The notes under the pieces: generated by a model
Told to the model about the DNA's origin: nothing
The model's input: the letters and a program-made list of their open reading frames with translations, nothing else
Databases searched by the model: none
Translations under genes and position numbers: made by a program
From: Rhodopseudomonas sp. BAL398
GTDB taxonomy: Bacteria > Pseudomonadota > Alphaproteobacteria > Rhizobiales > Xanthobacteraceae
Assembly: GCF_033001325.1 (NCBI RefSeq)
Contig: NZ_CP133111.1
Coordinates: forward strand, 4,852,501-4,916,500
Reading direction: 5' to 3'
Length of the DNA: 64,000 nucleotides
In this document: positions 1-7,933 of the stretch, in pieces
Layout of the letters: each line of letters starts with the position of its first letter
How positions within the stretch are numbered: the first letter of the stretch is position 1

Positions 1-1
1 T

Positions 2-301
2 AATGCGCTCGACAAGCTCGCCGGCGCGTTGGCGCGCGGCGGGATCGCGGCGGCCGACGGCATGGTGCTGCTGACCAGCCGGGTCTCGGTCGAGATGGTG
101 CAGAAAGCCGCTGCGATCGGCGCGCCGCTGCTGGTCGCAGTGTCGGCGCCGACCGCGCTCGCGGTGCGGATGGCGGAGGCCGCCGGCATCACGCTGGTGG
201 CGATTGCACGCGGCGATGGCTTCGAAATATTCACCCGTCCCGACCGGATCGGCGTGGGCATCGGCCGCGGCGACGGCGGAGGAGTTGTCGATGTCGCCTG
301 A
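2..301 (+). CDS. fdhD: FdhD, formate dehydrogenase accessory sulfurtransferase (3' end only)
   Basis: The visible 99 residues are the C-terminal part of FdhD, which passes sulfur from a cysteine desulfurase to the Mo-bis-MGD cofactor of formate dehydrogenase in the cytoplasm. The block LLTSRVSVEMVQKAA followed by AVSAPTALAVR and the ending ARGDGFEIF is the classic end of this family. The 5' end, including the catalytic Cys loop, lies before the window. The last codons overlap the start of fdsD (ATG at 291), which is usual for fds operons. The Gly-rich last 15 residues are slightly longer than I expect for the family. Confidence 0.93.
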   Translation, partial: NALDKLAGALARGGIAAADGMVLLTSRVSVEMVQKAAAIGAPLLVAVSAPTALAVRMAEAAGITLVAIARGDGFEIFTRPDRIGVGIGRGDGGGVVDVA

Positions 302-500
302 CAACCTCGTCCACATGGCCAACCAGATTGGCACGTTCTTTAAAAGTCAGGGGGCCGACGCGACCGTCCCTGGCATCACCGAACATATCCGGAAATTCTG
401 GGATCCGCGGATGCGCACCGCGATCCTGGCGCATCTCGACGCCGGCGGCGAAGGATTGCAGCCCGAGGTGCGCAGCGCAGTGGAGGCGCTCAGAAACTAG
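291..500 (+). CDS. fdsD: FdsD, NAD-dependent formate dehydrogenase delta subunit
   Basis: This 69-residue protein matches the small delta subunit of soluble molybdenum NAD+-linked formate dehydrogenases. It begins MSPDNLVHMANQIGTFF and contains KFWDPRMR, both typical of the family. The role assigned to FdsD is in assembly or stability of the FdsABG complex rather than catalysis. The start at 291 lies inside the end of fdhD (11-base overlap), so the two are probably translationally coupled. The catalytic subunits must lie upstream of the window. Confidence 0.92.
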   Translation: MSPDNLVHMANQIGTFFKSQGADATVPGITEHIRKFWDPRMRTAILAHLDAGGEGLQPEVRSAVEALRN

Positions 501-557
501 GCTTCATAGGGATCAGACGTGTCCATCAAGGACGCGCTGTAAAAGGGGAGACGCAAG

Positions 558-1967
558 ATGGGTCTGTTTTCGATGCTGGACCGGGAGCACACAGTTGCCG
601 AGCCCGGCTATAGCCGCTGGATGGTGCCCCCCGCGGCGTTGTGTATTCATCTGTGCATCGGCCAGGCCTATGCGCTGAGCGTGTTCAACCTGCCGATGAC
701 CAGATTGCTCGGCATCACCAAATCCGCGCCCGACGACTGGAAGCTGACCGATCTCGGCTGGATTTTCTCGATCGCGATCGTCTGCCTCGGCCTGTCGGCG
801 GCGCTGTTCGGCCGCTGGGTCGAAGAGGGCGGCCCGCGACGGGCGATGTTCACCGCCGGGCTGTGCTGGGGCGGCGGCTTCCTGGTTTCGGCGCTCGGGA
901 TCTACGTGCATAATCTGTGGCTGGTCTATCTCGGCTATGGCGTGCTCGGCGGCTGCGGCCTCGGGCTCGGCTACATCTCGCCGGTCTCCACCCTGATCAA
1001 ATGGTTTCCTGATCGCCCCGGCATGGCGACCGGCATGGCGATCATGGGTTTTGGCGGCGGCGCCTTCATCGCCTCGCCATTGTCGGTGTGGCTGATGGCG
1101 AAGTTTTCGACGCCGACCCATGTGGGCGTTGCCGAGGCTTTCATCGTGCTCGGCATCGTCTACTTCCTGTTCATGATGGTGGGCGCCGCGATCGTGCGGG
1201 TGCCGGCGCCGGGCTGGAAGCCGGAGGGCTATGTGGCGCCGGTGGTGGCGCAGAAGCTGATCACCCGCAACGACGTCTACGTCTATAACGCGATCAAGAC
1301 GCCGCAGTTCTGGCTGATCTGGTGGGTGTTGTGTCTCAACGTCACCGCGGGCATCGGCGTACTCGGTCAGGCCTCGGCGATGAGCCAGGAGATGTTCCCG
1401 GGTCAGGTGACCGCGGTGGCGGCCGCCGGCTTCGTCGGATTGCTCAGCCTGTTCAACATGCTGGGGCGCTTCTTCTGGGCCTCGATCTCGGACGTCATCG
1501 GCCGCAAGAACACCTATTCCTGCTTCTTTGCGATCGGCCTGGTGCTGTACTGCCTGGTGCCGTGGACCGGCGCGATCGGCAGCGTGGCGCTGTTCGTGGC
1601 GTGCTTCGTCGTCATCATGAGCATGTATGGCGGCGGCTTCGCCACCGTGCCGGCCTATCTGAAGGACATGTTCGGCACCCGTTATGTGGGCGCGATCCAC
1701 GGCGTGCTGCTGACCGCATGGTCGGCCGCCGGCGTGTTCGGCCCGGTGCTGGTGAACTACATCCGGCAGTACCAGATCGACCACGGCGTGCCCAAGGCGC
1801 AGGCCTACAACACCACAATGTACATCATGGCCGGCCTGCTGGTGGTGGGCTTCATCTGTAACCTGATAATCAAGGCGGTGCATGCCCGCCACCACATGGA
1901 TGACACCGAGTCCCCACGCCATCCGGCCTCCACCCCCACCCGCAACGCGTCGCCCGAACTGGCCTGA
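558..1967 (+). CDS. MFS transporter, oxalate/formate antiporter (OFA) family
   Basis: A 469-residue inner-membrane protein with about 12 hydrophobic segments. It resembles OFA-family major facilitator proteins, which exchange carboxylates such as oxalate and formate. The start has a GGGGAG ribosome site. The N-terminal region (GQAYALSVFNLP), the glycine-rich GYGVLGGCGLGLGYISP and the WFPDRPGMATGMAIMGFGGGA loop are typical of the family. It follows formate dehydrogenase genes and precedes a 41-residue membrane protein by 10 bases, so carboxylate (formate or oxalate) transport is the natural reading. The exact substrate is inferred from context only. Confidence 0.88.
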   Translation: MGLFSMLDREHTVAEPGYSRWMVPPAALCIHLCIGQAYALSVFNLPMTRLLGITKSAPDDWKLTDLGWIFSIAIVCLGLSAALFGRWVEEGGPRRAMFTAGLCWGGGFLVSALGIYVHNLWLVYLGYGVLGGCGLGLGYISPVSTLIKWFPDRPGMATGMAIMGFGGGAFIASPLSVWLMAKFSTPTHVGVAEAFIVLGIVYFLFMMVGAAIVRVPAPGWKPEGYVAPVVAQKLITRNDVYVYNAIKTPQFWLIWWVLCLNVTAGIGVLGQASAMSQEMFPGQVTAVAAAGFVGLLSLFNMLGRFFWASISDVIGRKNTYSCFFAIGLVLYCLVPWTGAIGSVALFVACFVVIMSMYGGGFATVPAYLKDMFGTRYVGAIHGVLLTAWSAAGVFGPVLVNYIRQYQIDHGVPKAQAYNTTMYIMAGLLVVGFICNLIIKAVHARHHMDDTESPRHPASTPTRNASPELA

Positions 1968-1977
1968 GGAGCACACC

Positions 1978-2103
1978 ATGCAGACGAGCAATCAAAACGG
2001 TTCGATGAAACTGAAGCTGTTTCTGGCCTGGGGCTTTGTCGGCATCCCGCTGATCTGGGGCGTGCTGCAAACCGTCAGCAATGCGATGAAGCTGTTCAAA
2101 TAG
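1978..2103 (+). CDS. Small membrane companion of the OFA/MFS carrier
   Basis: A 41-residue protein with a short polar N-terminus and one transmembrane helix (LFLAWGFVGIPLIWGVLQ) ending in a basic tail. Short proteins of this pattern occur directly after OFA-type carriers in Rhizobiales and are annotated as an MFS transporter small subunit; I recognise the pattern from memory, and no biochemical role is known to me. The start ATG at 1978 follows GAGGAGCACACC, a good ribosome site, only 10 bases after the carrier stop. A hairpin terminator lies just downstream, so the carrier and this gene form a two-gene unit. Confidence 0.75.
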   Translation: MQTSNQNGSMKLKLFLAWGFVGIPLIWGVLQTVSNAMKLFK

Positions 2104-2137
2104 CCGCATACGGCGACGCATCGCCAGGCTCAGCGGA

Positions 2138-2162
2138 AAGGCCCCCCCAGCGGGCGCCTTTT
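2138..2162 (+). terminator. Rho-independent terminator
   Basis: The arm AAGGC plus CCC pairs with GGG plus GCCTT around a short loop and is followed by a run of T. It lies 34 bases after the small MFS companion gene and would end the carrier transcript. Confidence 0.6.
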
Positions 2163-2188
2163 CATCGCTCGGGCGCCGGACCCAAACG

Positions 2189-2281
2189 AGAGCGTTTCGA
2201 GCGAAGTGGATCTCGGTTCGCGTGAAGAAAACGCGTCAAAACAAGAATCTAGAGCTCCGGTTCTGATCTATCAGAACCGGA
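2189..2281 (+). repeat. Interspersed palindromic repeat of Bradyrhizobium/Rhodopseudomonas type
   Basis: The segment contains the string AGCGAAGTGGATCTCGGTTC and ends in a perfect hairpin (2256-2281) with 12-bp arms TCCGGTTCTGAT and ATCAGAACCGGA around a CT loop. From memory, elements with this text are dispersed in many copies in Nitrobacteraceae genomes. It lies between a terminator and an MBOAT gene and is non-coding; an open frame that runs through it into the MBOAT gene is accidental. Confidence 0.6.
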
Positions 2282-2282
2282 A

Positions 2283-2574
2283 TTGCTCTGGCCTGCGGCT
2301 GAGCCTTCGGCCGGTTTTGCGCCGCTCAGTCCGATGCTGTGCCGCGAGCGCAAATTCCGGGCTTTTCCCGTCGTGGACAGGCGACGTGGCTTCGTTCCGG
2401 ACCGCCGTCTCGATTTCCGCACGGGCGGCGCGTTTCGAATATCCAGGCCGGCAGGTCGGTCTTAATTCTTTCTTCAGAGCCATTCGTAAATATGCGCGCC
2501 AAAGTAGTTTCGACCGCAAAGGCCGTCTTGATTGCCGGACGGGGTGGCGCCCCCCAAAATCCAGGTCAAGAAAA
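2283..2574. other. Leader region before the MBOAT gene
   Basis: No gene seen. Open frames here are short and have no family signature. The stretch should hold the promoter of the MBOAT/SGNH pair, but I see no convincing -35/-10 pair. AGGTCAAG just before 2575 is the only usable ribosome site. Confidence 0.3.
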
Positions 2575-4065
2575 TTGGTTTTCAATTCCTTTATTTTTGT
2601 CCTTGGCTTCCTGCCGGTCGCGTTCGTCGCGTATTTCCTGACATCGCAGATCCGCCCTACCTGGGGCGTCGTGGTTTTGGCGGTCGCCTCGCTGGCCTTC
2701 TACGCCTATTGGGACTATCGCCTGGTGCCATTGCTGCTGGCATCGATCCTGACGAATTATGTGACGGGGCTTCTGATCGCAGGCGCACGGGAGCGCAATC
2801 CGGTCGCCGCGAAGGCGTGGCTGATCGCGGGGCTTTCCCTCAATCTGGGCTGTTTGTTCTTTTTCAAATATATGAACTGGCTGATCGATGCGTTCGACCA
2901 GGTCTCCGGCGGCGGCCTGGGCCTCGTCAGGGTCGTTCTGCCGCTCGGAATCTCGTTCTATACCTTTACCCAGATCGCCTTCCTGGTCGACATGTACAAG
3001 GGCAAGGTGCGGGATCGCAGCTTCCCGAATTACTTGCTGTTCGTCACTTATTTTCCGCATTTGATCGCCGGGCCGATCCTGCACCATTCGGAAATGATGC
3101 CGCAATTCGCCGATCCGGCGAACAAGCGCGTCGCCGTGAACAATCTGGTGTTCGGCATGACGCTGTTCTTGATCGGTGTGATCAAGAAGGTCGTGTTCGC
3201 GGATTCGGTGGCGCCGCTGGCCGATCGCGTCTTCGACGGAAGCGGCGCATTGAACGCCTATGAGGCCTGGTCCGGGGCCCTGGCTTACACCGCCCAGATC
3301 TATTTTGATTTTTCCGGCTATATCGACATGGCGCTCGGGATCTCGCGGATGTTCAATATTCAGCTGCCGCTGAATTTCGATTCGCCCTACAAATCCAAGT
3401 CGATCGTCGAGTTCTGGCGACGCTGGCACATCACGCTGTCGCGGTTTCTGCGCGACTACCTTTACATTCCCCTGGGCGGCAACCGTAAGGGGGCGCCGCG
3501 GCGCTATCTGAACCTGTTCGCCACCATGGTGCTCGGCGGCCTCTGGCATGGGGCGGGCTGGACCTTCCTGATCTGGGGCGCGCTGCACGGCAGCTATCTG
3601 ATCGTCGATCACGCGATGTCCGCGTTCGGCCGATCGCTCGGAATTAAACCGGGCTGGTGGCTGGGCCGGCTGACGCAGGCCCTCACCTTCCTGGCGGTGG
3701 TGGTCGGATGGGTGTTTTTCCGGGCCACGACGCTGGATGGCGCCTTGCGGGTGCTTCACGGCATGATTCGGTTCGGCGCGCCCGCCGGCGATGGCCTGAT
3801 TCGCGAATATCCCGACACGCTGCTCGGGGCCTTGAGCGGCGCCAATTGGGGTTGGATCGTCACGCTATTGTTGATCGCGTTCCTCGCTCCCAATTCGCAG
3901 CAGATCATCGCCTGGGCGGAAGACAAATGGGCGCGGCGCGCGACGGTCGCGGCGTCGTTCGCCCCGTTGGGTTATGTCGGCTTTGCGACGACCGTCCTGC
4001 TGTTCATCGTCTCACTTTCAGGGATGCGACATGGCGTTTCGCCGTTCATCTATTTCAATTTTTAG
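2575..4065 (+). CDS. MBOAT family O-acyltransferase (AlgI-like)
   Basis: Membrane-bound O-acyltransferase that would move an acyl (probably acetyl) group across the inner membrane onto a polysaccharide. The family block RRWHITLSRFLRDYLYIPLG and the catalytic-His segment LWHGAGWTFLIWGALHG are both present among about ten hydrophobic helices. I start it at TTG 2575 because AlgI-type proteins begin with a short hydrophobic lead (here VFNSFIFVLGFLPV) and the frame upstream reads through an interspersed repeat. That gives 496 residues, the normal family length. It overlaps the next gene by 35 bases; the pair resembles AlgI plus an AlgX/AlgJ-like partner. The polysaccharide is unknown. Confidence 0.87.
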   Translation: MVFNSFIFVLGFLPVAFVAYFLTSQIRPTWGVVVLAVASLAFYAYWDYRLVPLLLASILTNYVTGLLIAGARERNPVAAKAWLIAGLSLNLGCLFFFKYMNWLIDAFDQVSGGGLGLVRVVLPLGISFYTFTQIAFLVDMYKGKVRDRSFPNYLLFVTYFPHLIAGPILHHSEMMPQFADPANKRVAVNNLVFGMTLFLIGVIKKVVFADSVAPLADRVFDGSGALNAYEAWSGALAYTAQIYFDFSGYIDMALGISRMFNIQLPLNFDSPYKSKSIVEFWRRWHITLSRFLRDYLYIPLGGNRKGAPRRYLNLFATMVLGGLWHGAGWTFLIWGALHGSYLIVDHAMSAFGRSLGIKPGWWLGRLTQALTFLAVVVGWVFFRATTLDGALRVLHGMIRFGAPAGDGLIREYPDTLLGALSGANWGWIVTLLLIAFLAPNSQQIIAWAEDKWARRATVAASFAPLGYVGFATTVLLFIVSLSGMRHGVSPFIYFNF

Positions 4066-5200
4066 GACGGTCGTCGCTGGCGTAAGCGCCGTCGCGCTCG
4101 GCGTCGTTCTGGCGTTGGCGGCGATCGAACTGGGGATGCGCGCGGCGGGTTATGGCGCAGTGCAGACGCTGGCCTATGGCCGCGCCAATTATAATTCCGA
4201 TCTTCCGGAAGTCGGCTATGCCGGTCGGCCGAACGCGCGCGGGGTGCAGTCAAACGAGGGAATGTCTCACGTCAGGCTCAACAGCCATGGCTTCAACGAT
4301 GTCGAGCATGAGTTCCACAAGCCGCGCGGCGCATTTCGTCTGATGGTTGTCGGAAACTCCTACTCGATGGCGCTTCAGTCGGATCGCAAGGATGGCTATG
4401 TCGAGCGCCTGGGTGCGGACTTGCAAGCTTGTCCCGCTTTGGTTGGGCGCAACATCGAGACGATCAATCTTGGCGTCGATGGCTTCACCATCCATCAGCA
4501 ATATCTGATGCTGCGCGACTATGGCATGTCGCTGGCGCCGGATTTCATTCTGTTGCAGACCAACTCCTTCGTCGTTCCGGGCGACCTCGATCCTTTGCGA
4601 AACCTGTCGCCGCGCCTGGAAAGGCGGCCCGACGGCTCGCTGACGGTGGATTATTCCTATCTGGATCTGCCGGAGTTCAAGCTGAAATCCTCGGCCGCGG
4701 CGGCGCTGCTGCAGGCCGTCAGCGACCAGAGCCGGCTGGTGCAATATGTGCTGCAATATCGCCGCGCCAATGCGCAGGCGGCGCTCAGCCCCGCCAAGAC
4801 GCCGCCTGACGCTGCAAATGACGCCGCGACTTACCAACGCTACCAGGAAGGACGCGATCTGGCGTTCCTCGAAATGGCCAAACTAGCGCAGGCGCATGAC
4901 GCTCGCTTCGCGGTGGCCGTAACCCCCGATGCCGACGCTTTGAGCAGTCAGCCGTTCGAGCCCAATCCCCTTCGCAGGGAGTGGGCGGCTCTCGCGGCCC
5001 AAACCAACACACCTTTTTTCGACGTCGAGGAGCAAGCCCGGGCTCATGTCCGCGCCACCGGGGCCTATCTGCATGGCTTTGGCGCGCAGTCCGGATCAGG
5101 CCATTTGAATCGCAACGGCAATGCCTTTTTTGCCAGCGCGCTCGCTCCGAAAATTTGCGCCTTGGTCGGCCATCCCCGCACTGCCATGCAACTGCCGTAA
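4031..5200 (+). CDS. SGNH/AlgX-like periplasmic protein, partner of the MBOAT
   Basis: A 389-residue protein with an N-terminal membrane anchor (about residues 12-36) and a periplasmic SGNH-hydrolase-type domain. Block I appears as VVGNSYSMAL with the candidate nucleophile Ser, and the last block as SGHLNRNGNAFF. The Asp expected in the usual D-x-H/DxxH of block V reads Ser (GSGH), so the triad may be incomplete or use another acid. It overlaps the MBOAT gene by 35 bases (ATG 4031), implying coupling. The likely role is to receive the acyl group from the MBOAT and transfer it to polymer, or to support that complex. Specific function is inferred. Confidence 0.7.
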   Translation: MAFRRSSISIFRTVVAGVSAVALGVVLALAAIELGMRAAGYGAVQTLAYGRANYNSDLPEVGYAGRPNARGVQSNEGMSHVRLNSHGFNDVEHEFHKPRGAFRLMVVGNSYSMALQSDRKDGYVERLGADLQACPALVGRNIETINLGVDGFTIHQQYLMLRDYGMSLAPDFILLQTNSFVVPGDLDPLRNLSPRLERRPDGSLTVDYSYLDLPEFKLKSSAAAALLQAVSDQSRLVQYVLQYRRANAQAALSPAKTPPDAANDAATYQRYQEGRDLAFLEMAKLAQAHDARFAVAVTPDADALSSQPFEPNPLRREWAALAAQTNTPFFDVEEQARAHVRATGAYLHGFGAQSGSGHLNRNGNAFFASALAPKICALVGHPRTAMQLP

Positions 5201-5225
5201 CGGCCTGACGATTGGTGCTTCTGCG

Positions 5226-5500
5226 GATCGGCACGGCAAGCTCGACAAGGTCTTCAGCGAAGAGGACTGGACGGACATCGCGGGCGCGAGTTTGACGAGG
5301 GCGAGATAGTTGGCGTCGTGCTTTTCGAAGCTCGTCGTGACGGCGGGGAAATGTCTGAGCTTGACGAGGCGCTCGACCATGTTGCGAAAGCGACAGAGGT
5401 AGCGATTGAACCTGGGGACTTTGACGTGCCCGGGCATGGGTTGGATGTGGCCCCATGCGCCTCGCCTGGCGAGCTGCGCAAGAAAACCCGTCGCGACGCG
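5226..5500 (-). pseudogene. IS5-type transposase, C-terminal remnant
   Basis: Read on the minus strand this gives RYLCRFRNMVERLV, then KLRHFPAVTTSFEKHDANYL, the C-terminal DDE-region signature of IS5-like transposases (RN.VER...K.RRIATRYEK..ANFLA). Two residues are missing between the VER and KLRHF blocks, the N-terminal half is absent, and the end runs into unrelated sequence. No intact terminal repeats are visible. It marks an old insertion between the polysaccharide genes and the flavin oxidoreductase pair. Confidence 0.65.
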
Positions 5501-5562
5501 TTCAGGCTTGCCGTTGAAAGATGAACGCGATTCCGTTACCCGAAATCGGCGTTTGCGCGTCA

Positions 5563-5604
5563 TCTGGTCTAGTATCGCCACGTCCAAGGAATCGCTCGCG
5601 CGAT
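5563..5604. repeat. 42-base dispersed duplicate, copy A
   Basis: About 39 of 42 bases match 37085-37126 in the same orientation (shared core AGTATCGCCACGTCCAAGG). In the second copy the segment lies in the 3' part of a decayed TetR-type gene; here it sits beside an IS remnant with no other similarity. Confidence 0.55.
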
Positions 5605-5655
5605 ATCAACTCGCCAGCGTCGGTCGCATCGCTGAGGCTCTCGACACCGAGGGAC

Positions 5656-6279
5656 TCACCAAGGCCACCACCAGGTTCCCAGCCGCGCGCCACTCAGTCT
5701 GGCTGCCAGCTGACGAAATGCTTTCCGGAGTTTCGCGTCGCGTTTGCCGAACGCAGCGACCGGATCAATTGTCCCAGTGTTCTCCTTGATCTGATCATGA
5801 GTCAGAGTCAGCGTCGGCCTGACGGTAACCGGTCCCATTTTCAGGCCTTTGAGCACCTGCTTGAGCTGACGGCCACACTTCCCGCCACCATGTCCGCCAT
5901 AGGTCACGATCACGGCGGGCTTTTTCGCCCATTCTTTGTAAAGGTGATCCAGCGCATTCTTCAAAGGTGCGGGATATCCCCAATTGTATTGGGGCGTGAC
6001 GAAGACGAAGCCGTCCGCAGCCGCGACCTTTCGGCTCCAGGCGCGCGTATGCTCGAACATATAGTCGTCGATTGCGGGGATACCCGGCTCTTCGCACATA
6101 GGCAGCGGCCAGTCTTTGAGATCGACGACCTCGAATTGTACGTTGTCCACGACATCCCGGCCGATCTGGGCGACCCATTCGGCGACATGCGGACCGATGC
6201 GGCGGGCGCGAACGCTCCCAATGATAACGAGAACCCGCCGGGAAGGCGTTTGCCTGCCTTTCTGAGGACCGGCGTTCAC
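5656..6279 (-). CDS. NAD(P)H-dependent FMN reductase
   Basis: A 207-residue flavodoxin-fold reductase that uses NAD(P)H to reduce FMN or a quinone. The phosphate-binding loop IIGSVRARRIGPHVAEW is near residue 18, and TPQYNWGYPAPLKNALD is the conserved flavin/dimer segment. The GTG start at 6279 is chosen because it follows a clean GGGAGG site; an upstream frame would overlap the preceding gene widely. The start overlaps the monooxygenase stop by 4 bases (GTGA), so the two are co-translated. The C-terminus ends in an odd Trp-rich WWWPW, possibly altered by the adjoining IS scar. A reductase supplying reduced flavin to its neighbour is possible, but class A monooxygenases usually reduce their own FAD. 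Confidence 0.85.
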   Translation of the reverse strand: MNAGPQKGRQTPSRRVLVIIGSVRARRIGPHVAEWVAQIGRDVVDNVQFEVVDLKDWPLPMCEEPGIPAIDDYMFEHTRAWSRKVAAADGFVFVTPQYNWGYPAPLKNALDHLYKEWAKKPAVIVTYGGHGGGKCGRQLKQVLKGLKMGPVTVRPTLTLTHDQIKENTGTIDPVAAFGKRDAKLRKAFRQLAARLSGARLGTWWWPW

Positions 6280-7790
6280 GAAGCACCTCCCGGGCAGAGG
6301 CCGAGACCAACCGATTGAAGATAGGTTTCCAGCGCTGTGGTCTCCTGCGAGGAGACGATCGCGCCGACATAACCATCGGGACGGATCAGCACCCAATCCC
6401 CCGGAGACACTTTATAGGCGTCGCGGAAATGGCCACCATCGTCGAGAAGGTCGCCGCACTGACCGATTGTGCGGATATGCAGTCCCGGCCGCGCTGCCGG
6501 AGCTCGACACTCGACCTGGTAGCCGAGAAGCGTCCAATGCCGCCCCTTGAAGATCTCGAACAGGCGCGTCTGCTGGCCGGCAGCGCCTCGAACCGGCGCA
6601 TCGGGGGCGCGGTCGCCTGCGAGCAGGCCGCTGCTTCGTTGCGGCTGCTCCAGCGCAAGTGAGGATTCCGGATAGCCGATATCGAGTTGATGCACGTCGC
6701 CGCCGCGCCGCATCTCGCCGCGTTTGAGGGCGTCGAGCAGCTTGGTCGCAAGGCCGAGCATGGCAGCAGCAACCGGTCGGCGTTCTTCCTCATAGCTGTC
6801 AAGCAGCGCATCGGGCGCGCCGCCGGCGACCGCCGCCAGCTTCCAGCCGAGATTATAGGCATCCTGCACACTGGTATTGAGACCCTGCCCGCCGGTCGGC
6901 GGGTGGGTGTGCGCGGCGTCGCCGACAAGGAAGACGCGGCCGACACGGTAGCGGTCGGCGAGCCGGGCGTTCATGTGAAAGGCTGATGCCCACGACACCG
7001 ACGGGATGCGGATATCATCGCGGCCCGTCCGCTCGGCCACCAGCGCGGTCAGCCCTTCAGCGGAAAGATCGACATCGCCTTCAAGCGGAATCGGGCCCTG
7101 GAGTTGAAACATGTCGGTGCCGGCGAGCGGGCAGAACGATATCTGCCGTTCCATGTCACCCTCTGCGAAACGGTGCCAGACATCGCGGCCAAGCCCGGTC
7201 AGTTCCACATCGGCGACAATGGCGCGGACGCCAAGGGTCTTGCCGGAAAAGCCGATATCCAACGCCTGGCGCACGAAGCTGCGACCGCCATCGGCGCCGA
7301 TGAGCCAGCGCACTCGGACGGTCTGTTCGCCATGCTGGCCCCTCAAGCGCGCCGTAACGCCGTCCGCATCCTGTTCAAAGCCGATCAGTTCGCAGCCGAA
7401 CTCCGGTCGATGCCCAAGCTCGAGCAAGCATTCGCGCATCACGGCTTCGGTCAGGAATTGCGGGACCATGAGGCGCAGATGATAAGGTTCCGCCGGCGTC
7501 GCCTCTTCATGCTCGACGACATCGGAATCGGTGAAGGTTCCGTCGGCGCGGTACTCCCGCTGCTTGGGATAGACCCCGCCGGCCGCGACGACCCGGTCGA
7601 GAATGCCGAGATCCTCGAACACTTCCTGCGTACGCGGCTGGATGCCCTTGCCGCGTGAACCGCGAAACGGATCGTCCAGCTTCTCGATCAAACGGAAGGG
7701 GATGCCGCGTCGCGCCAGCTCGATGGCGAGCGTCAGGCCAGCCGCTCCCGCGCCGCAAATCAACATATCGGTTGCAAATCGCTCTGTCAT
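6276..7790 (-). CDS. Class A FAD-dependent aromatic monooxygenase
   Basis: A 504-residue flavoprotein hydroxylase of the phenol/3-hydroxyphenylpropionate (PheA/MhpA/TfdB) type. It has the dinucleotide fold CGAGAAGLTLAIELARRG at the N-terminus, the DG motif IGADGGRSFVRQAL, and the GD motif FLVGDAAHTHPPTGGQGLN that holds the FAD ribityl. A C-terminal thioredoxin-like segment follows, as in the family. The ATG at 7790 has TGGAG six bases upstream. It heads a two-gene unit with the FMN reductase. A palindrome at 7802-7820 overlaps the leader and suggests control by a dimeric regulator. The substrate is unknown. Confidence 0.87.
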   Translation of the reverse strand: MTERFATDMLICGAGAAGLTLAIELARRGIPFRLIEKLDDPFRGSRGKGIQPRTQEVFEDLGILDRVVAAGGVYPKQREYRADGTFTDSDVVEHEEATPAEPYHLRLMVPQFLTEAVMRECLLELGHRPEFGCELIGFEQDADGVTARLRGQHGEQTVRVRWLIGADGGRSFVRQALDIGFSGKTLGVRAIVADVELTGLGRDVWHRFAEGDMERQISFCPLAGTDMFQLQGPIPLEGDVDLSAEGLTALVAERTGRDDIRIPSVSWASAFHMNARLADRYRVGRVFLVGDAAHTHPPTGGQGLNTSVQDAYNLGWKLAAVAGGAPDALLDSYEEERRPVAAAMLGLATKLLDALKRGEMRRGGDVHQLDIGYPESSLALEQPQRSSGLLAGDRAPDAPVRGAAGQQTRLFEIFKGRHWTLLGYQVECRAPAARPGLHIRTIGQCGDLLDDGGHFRDAYKVSPGDWVLIRPDGYVGAIVSSQETTALETYLQSVGLGLCPGGAS

Positions 7791-7801
7791 TATTGGCTCC
7801 A

Positions 7802-7820
7802 TATGTGTAGAATGCACATA
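7802..7820. promoter_or_regulatory. Palindromic operator candidate
   Basis: Perfect inverted repeat TATGTG-N7-CACATA immediately upstream of the monooxygenase start and ahead of a divergent 32-codon ORF. The size suits a MarR/HxlR-like dimer. No intact regulator gene adjoins it. Confidence 0.5.
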
Positions 7821-7834
7821 ACAGGAGCGATGGC

Positions 7835-7933
7835 ATGGCGTCAACCAAGAAAGTGCAAAATACACGCATCAGCAAGCCGCTGCGCGGACTGCGTGGCGAC
7901 ATCGCGATCAAGTCCCTTTGGATCTGGCGTTGA
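7835..7933 (+). CDS. 32-residue ORF, possible truncated regulator
   Basis: A short ORF divergent from the monooxygenase with an AGGAG-type site before its ATG. The peptide (MASTKKVQNTRISKPLRGLR and 12 more residues) is basic. It vaguely recalls the N-terminal lead of HxlR-like regulators but has no helix-turn-helix. The simplest reading is the remaining 5' end of a regulator whose body was lost in the rearranged stretch that follows. Confidence 0.3.
   Translation: MASTKKVQNTRISKPLRGLRGDIAIKSLWIWR

Noticed and set aside
513-1991. Very long minus-strand open frame (492 codons) opposite the MFS carrier, and similar long antisense frames opposite the MBOAT, nosZ, nosD, kdpA, kdpB and kdpD genes
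   Set aside because: They are His/Arg/Asp-rich shadows caused by high GC at third codon positions; the opposite strand encodes clear families in each case.
2206-2574. N-terminal extension of the MBOAT gene by 123 codons
   Set aside because: It translates an interspersed repeat and non-conserved sequence; MBOAT proteins begin at the hydrophobic segment starting at 2575.
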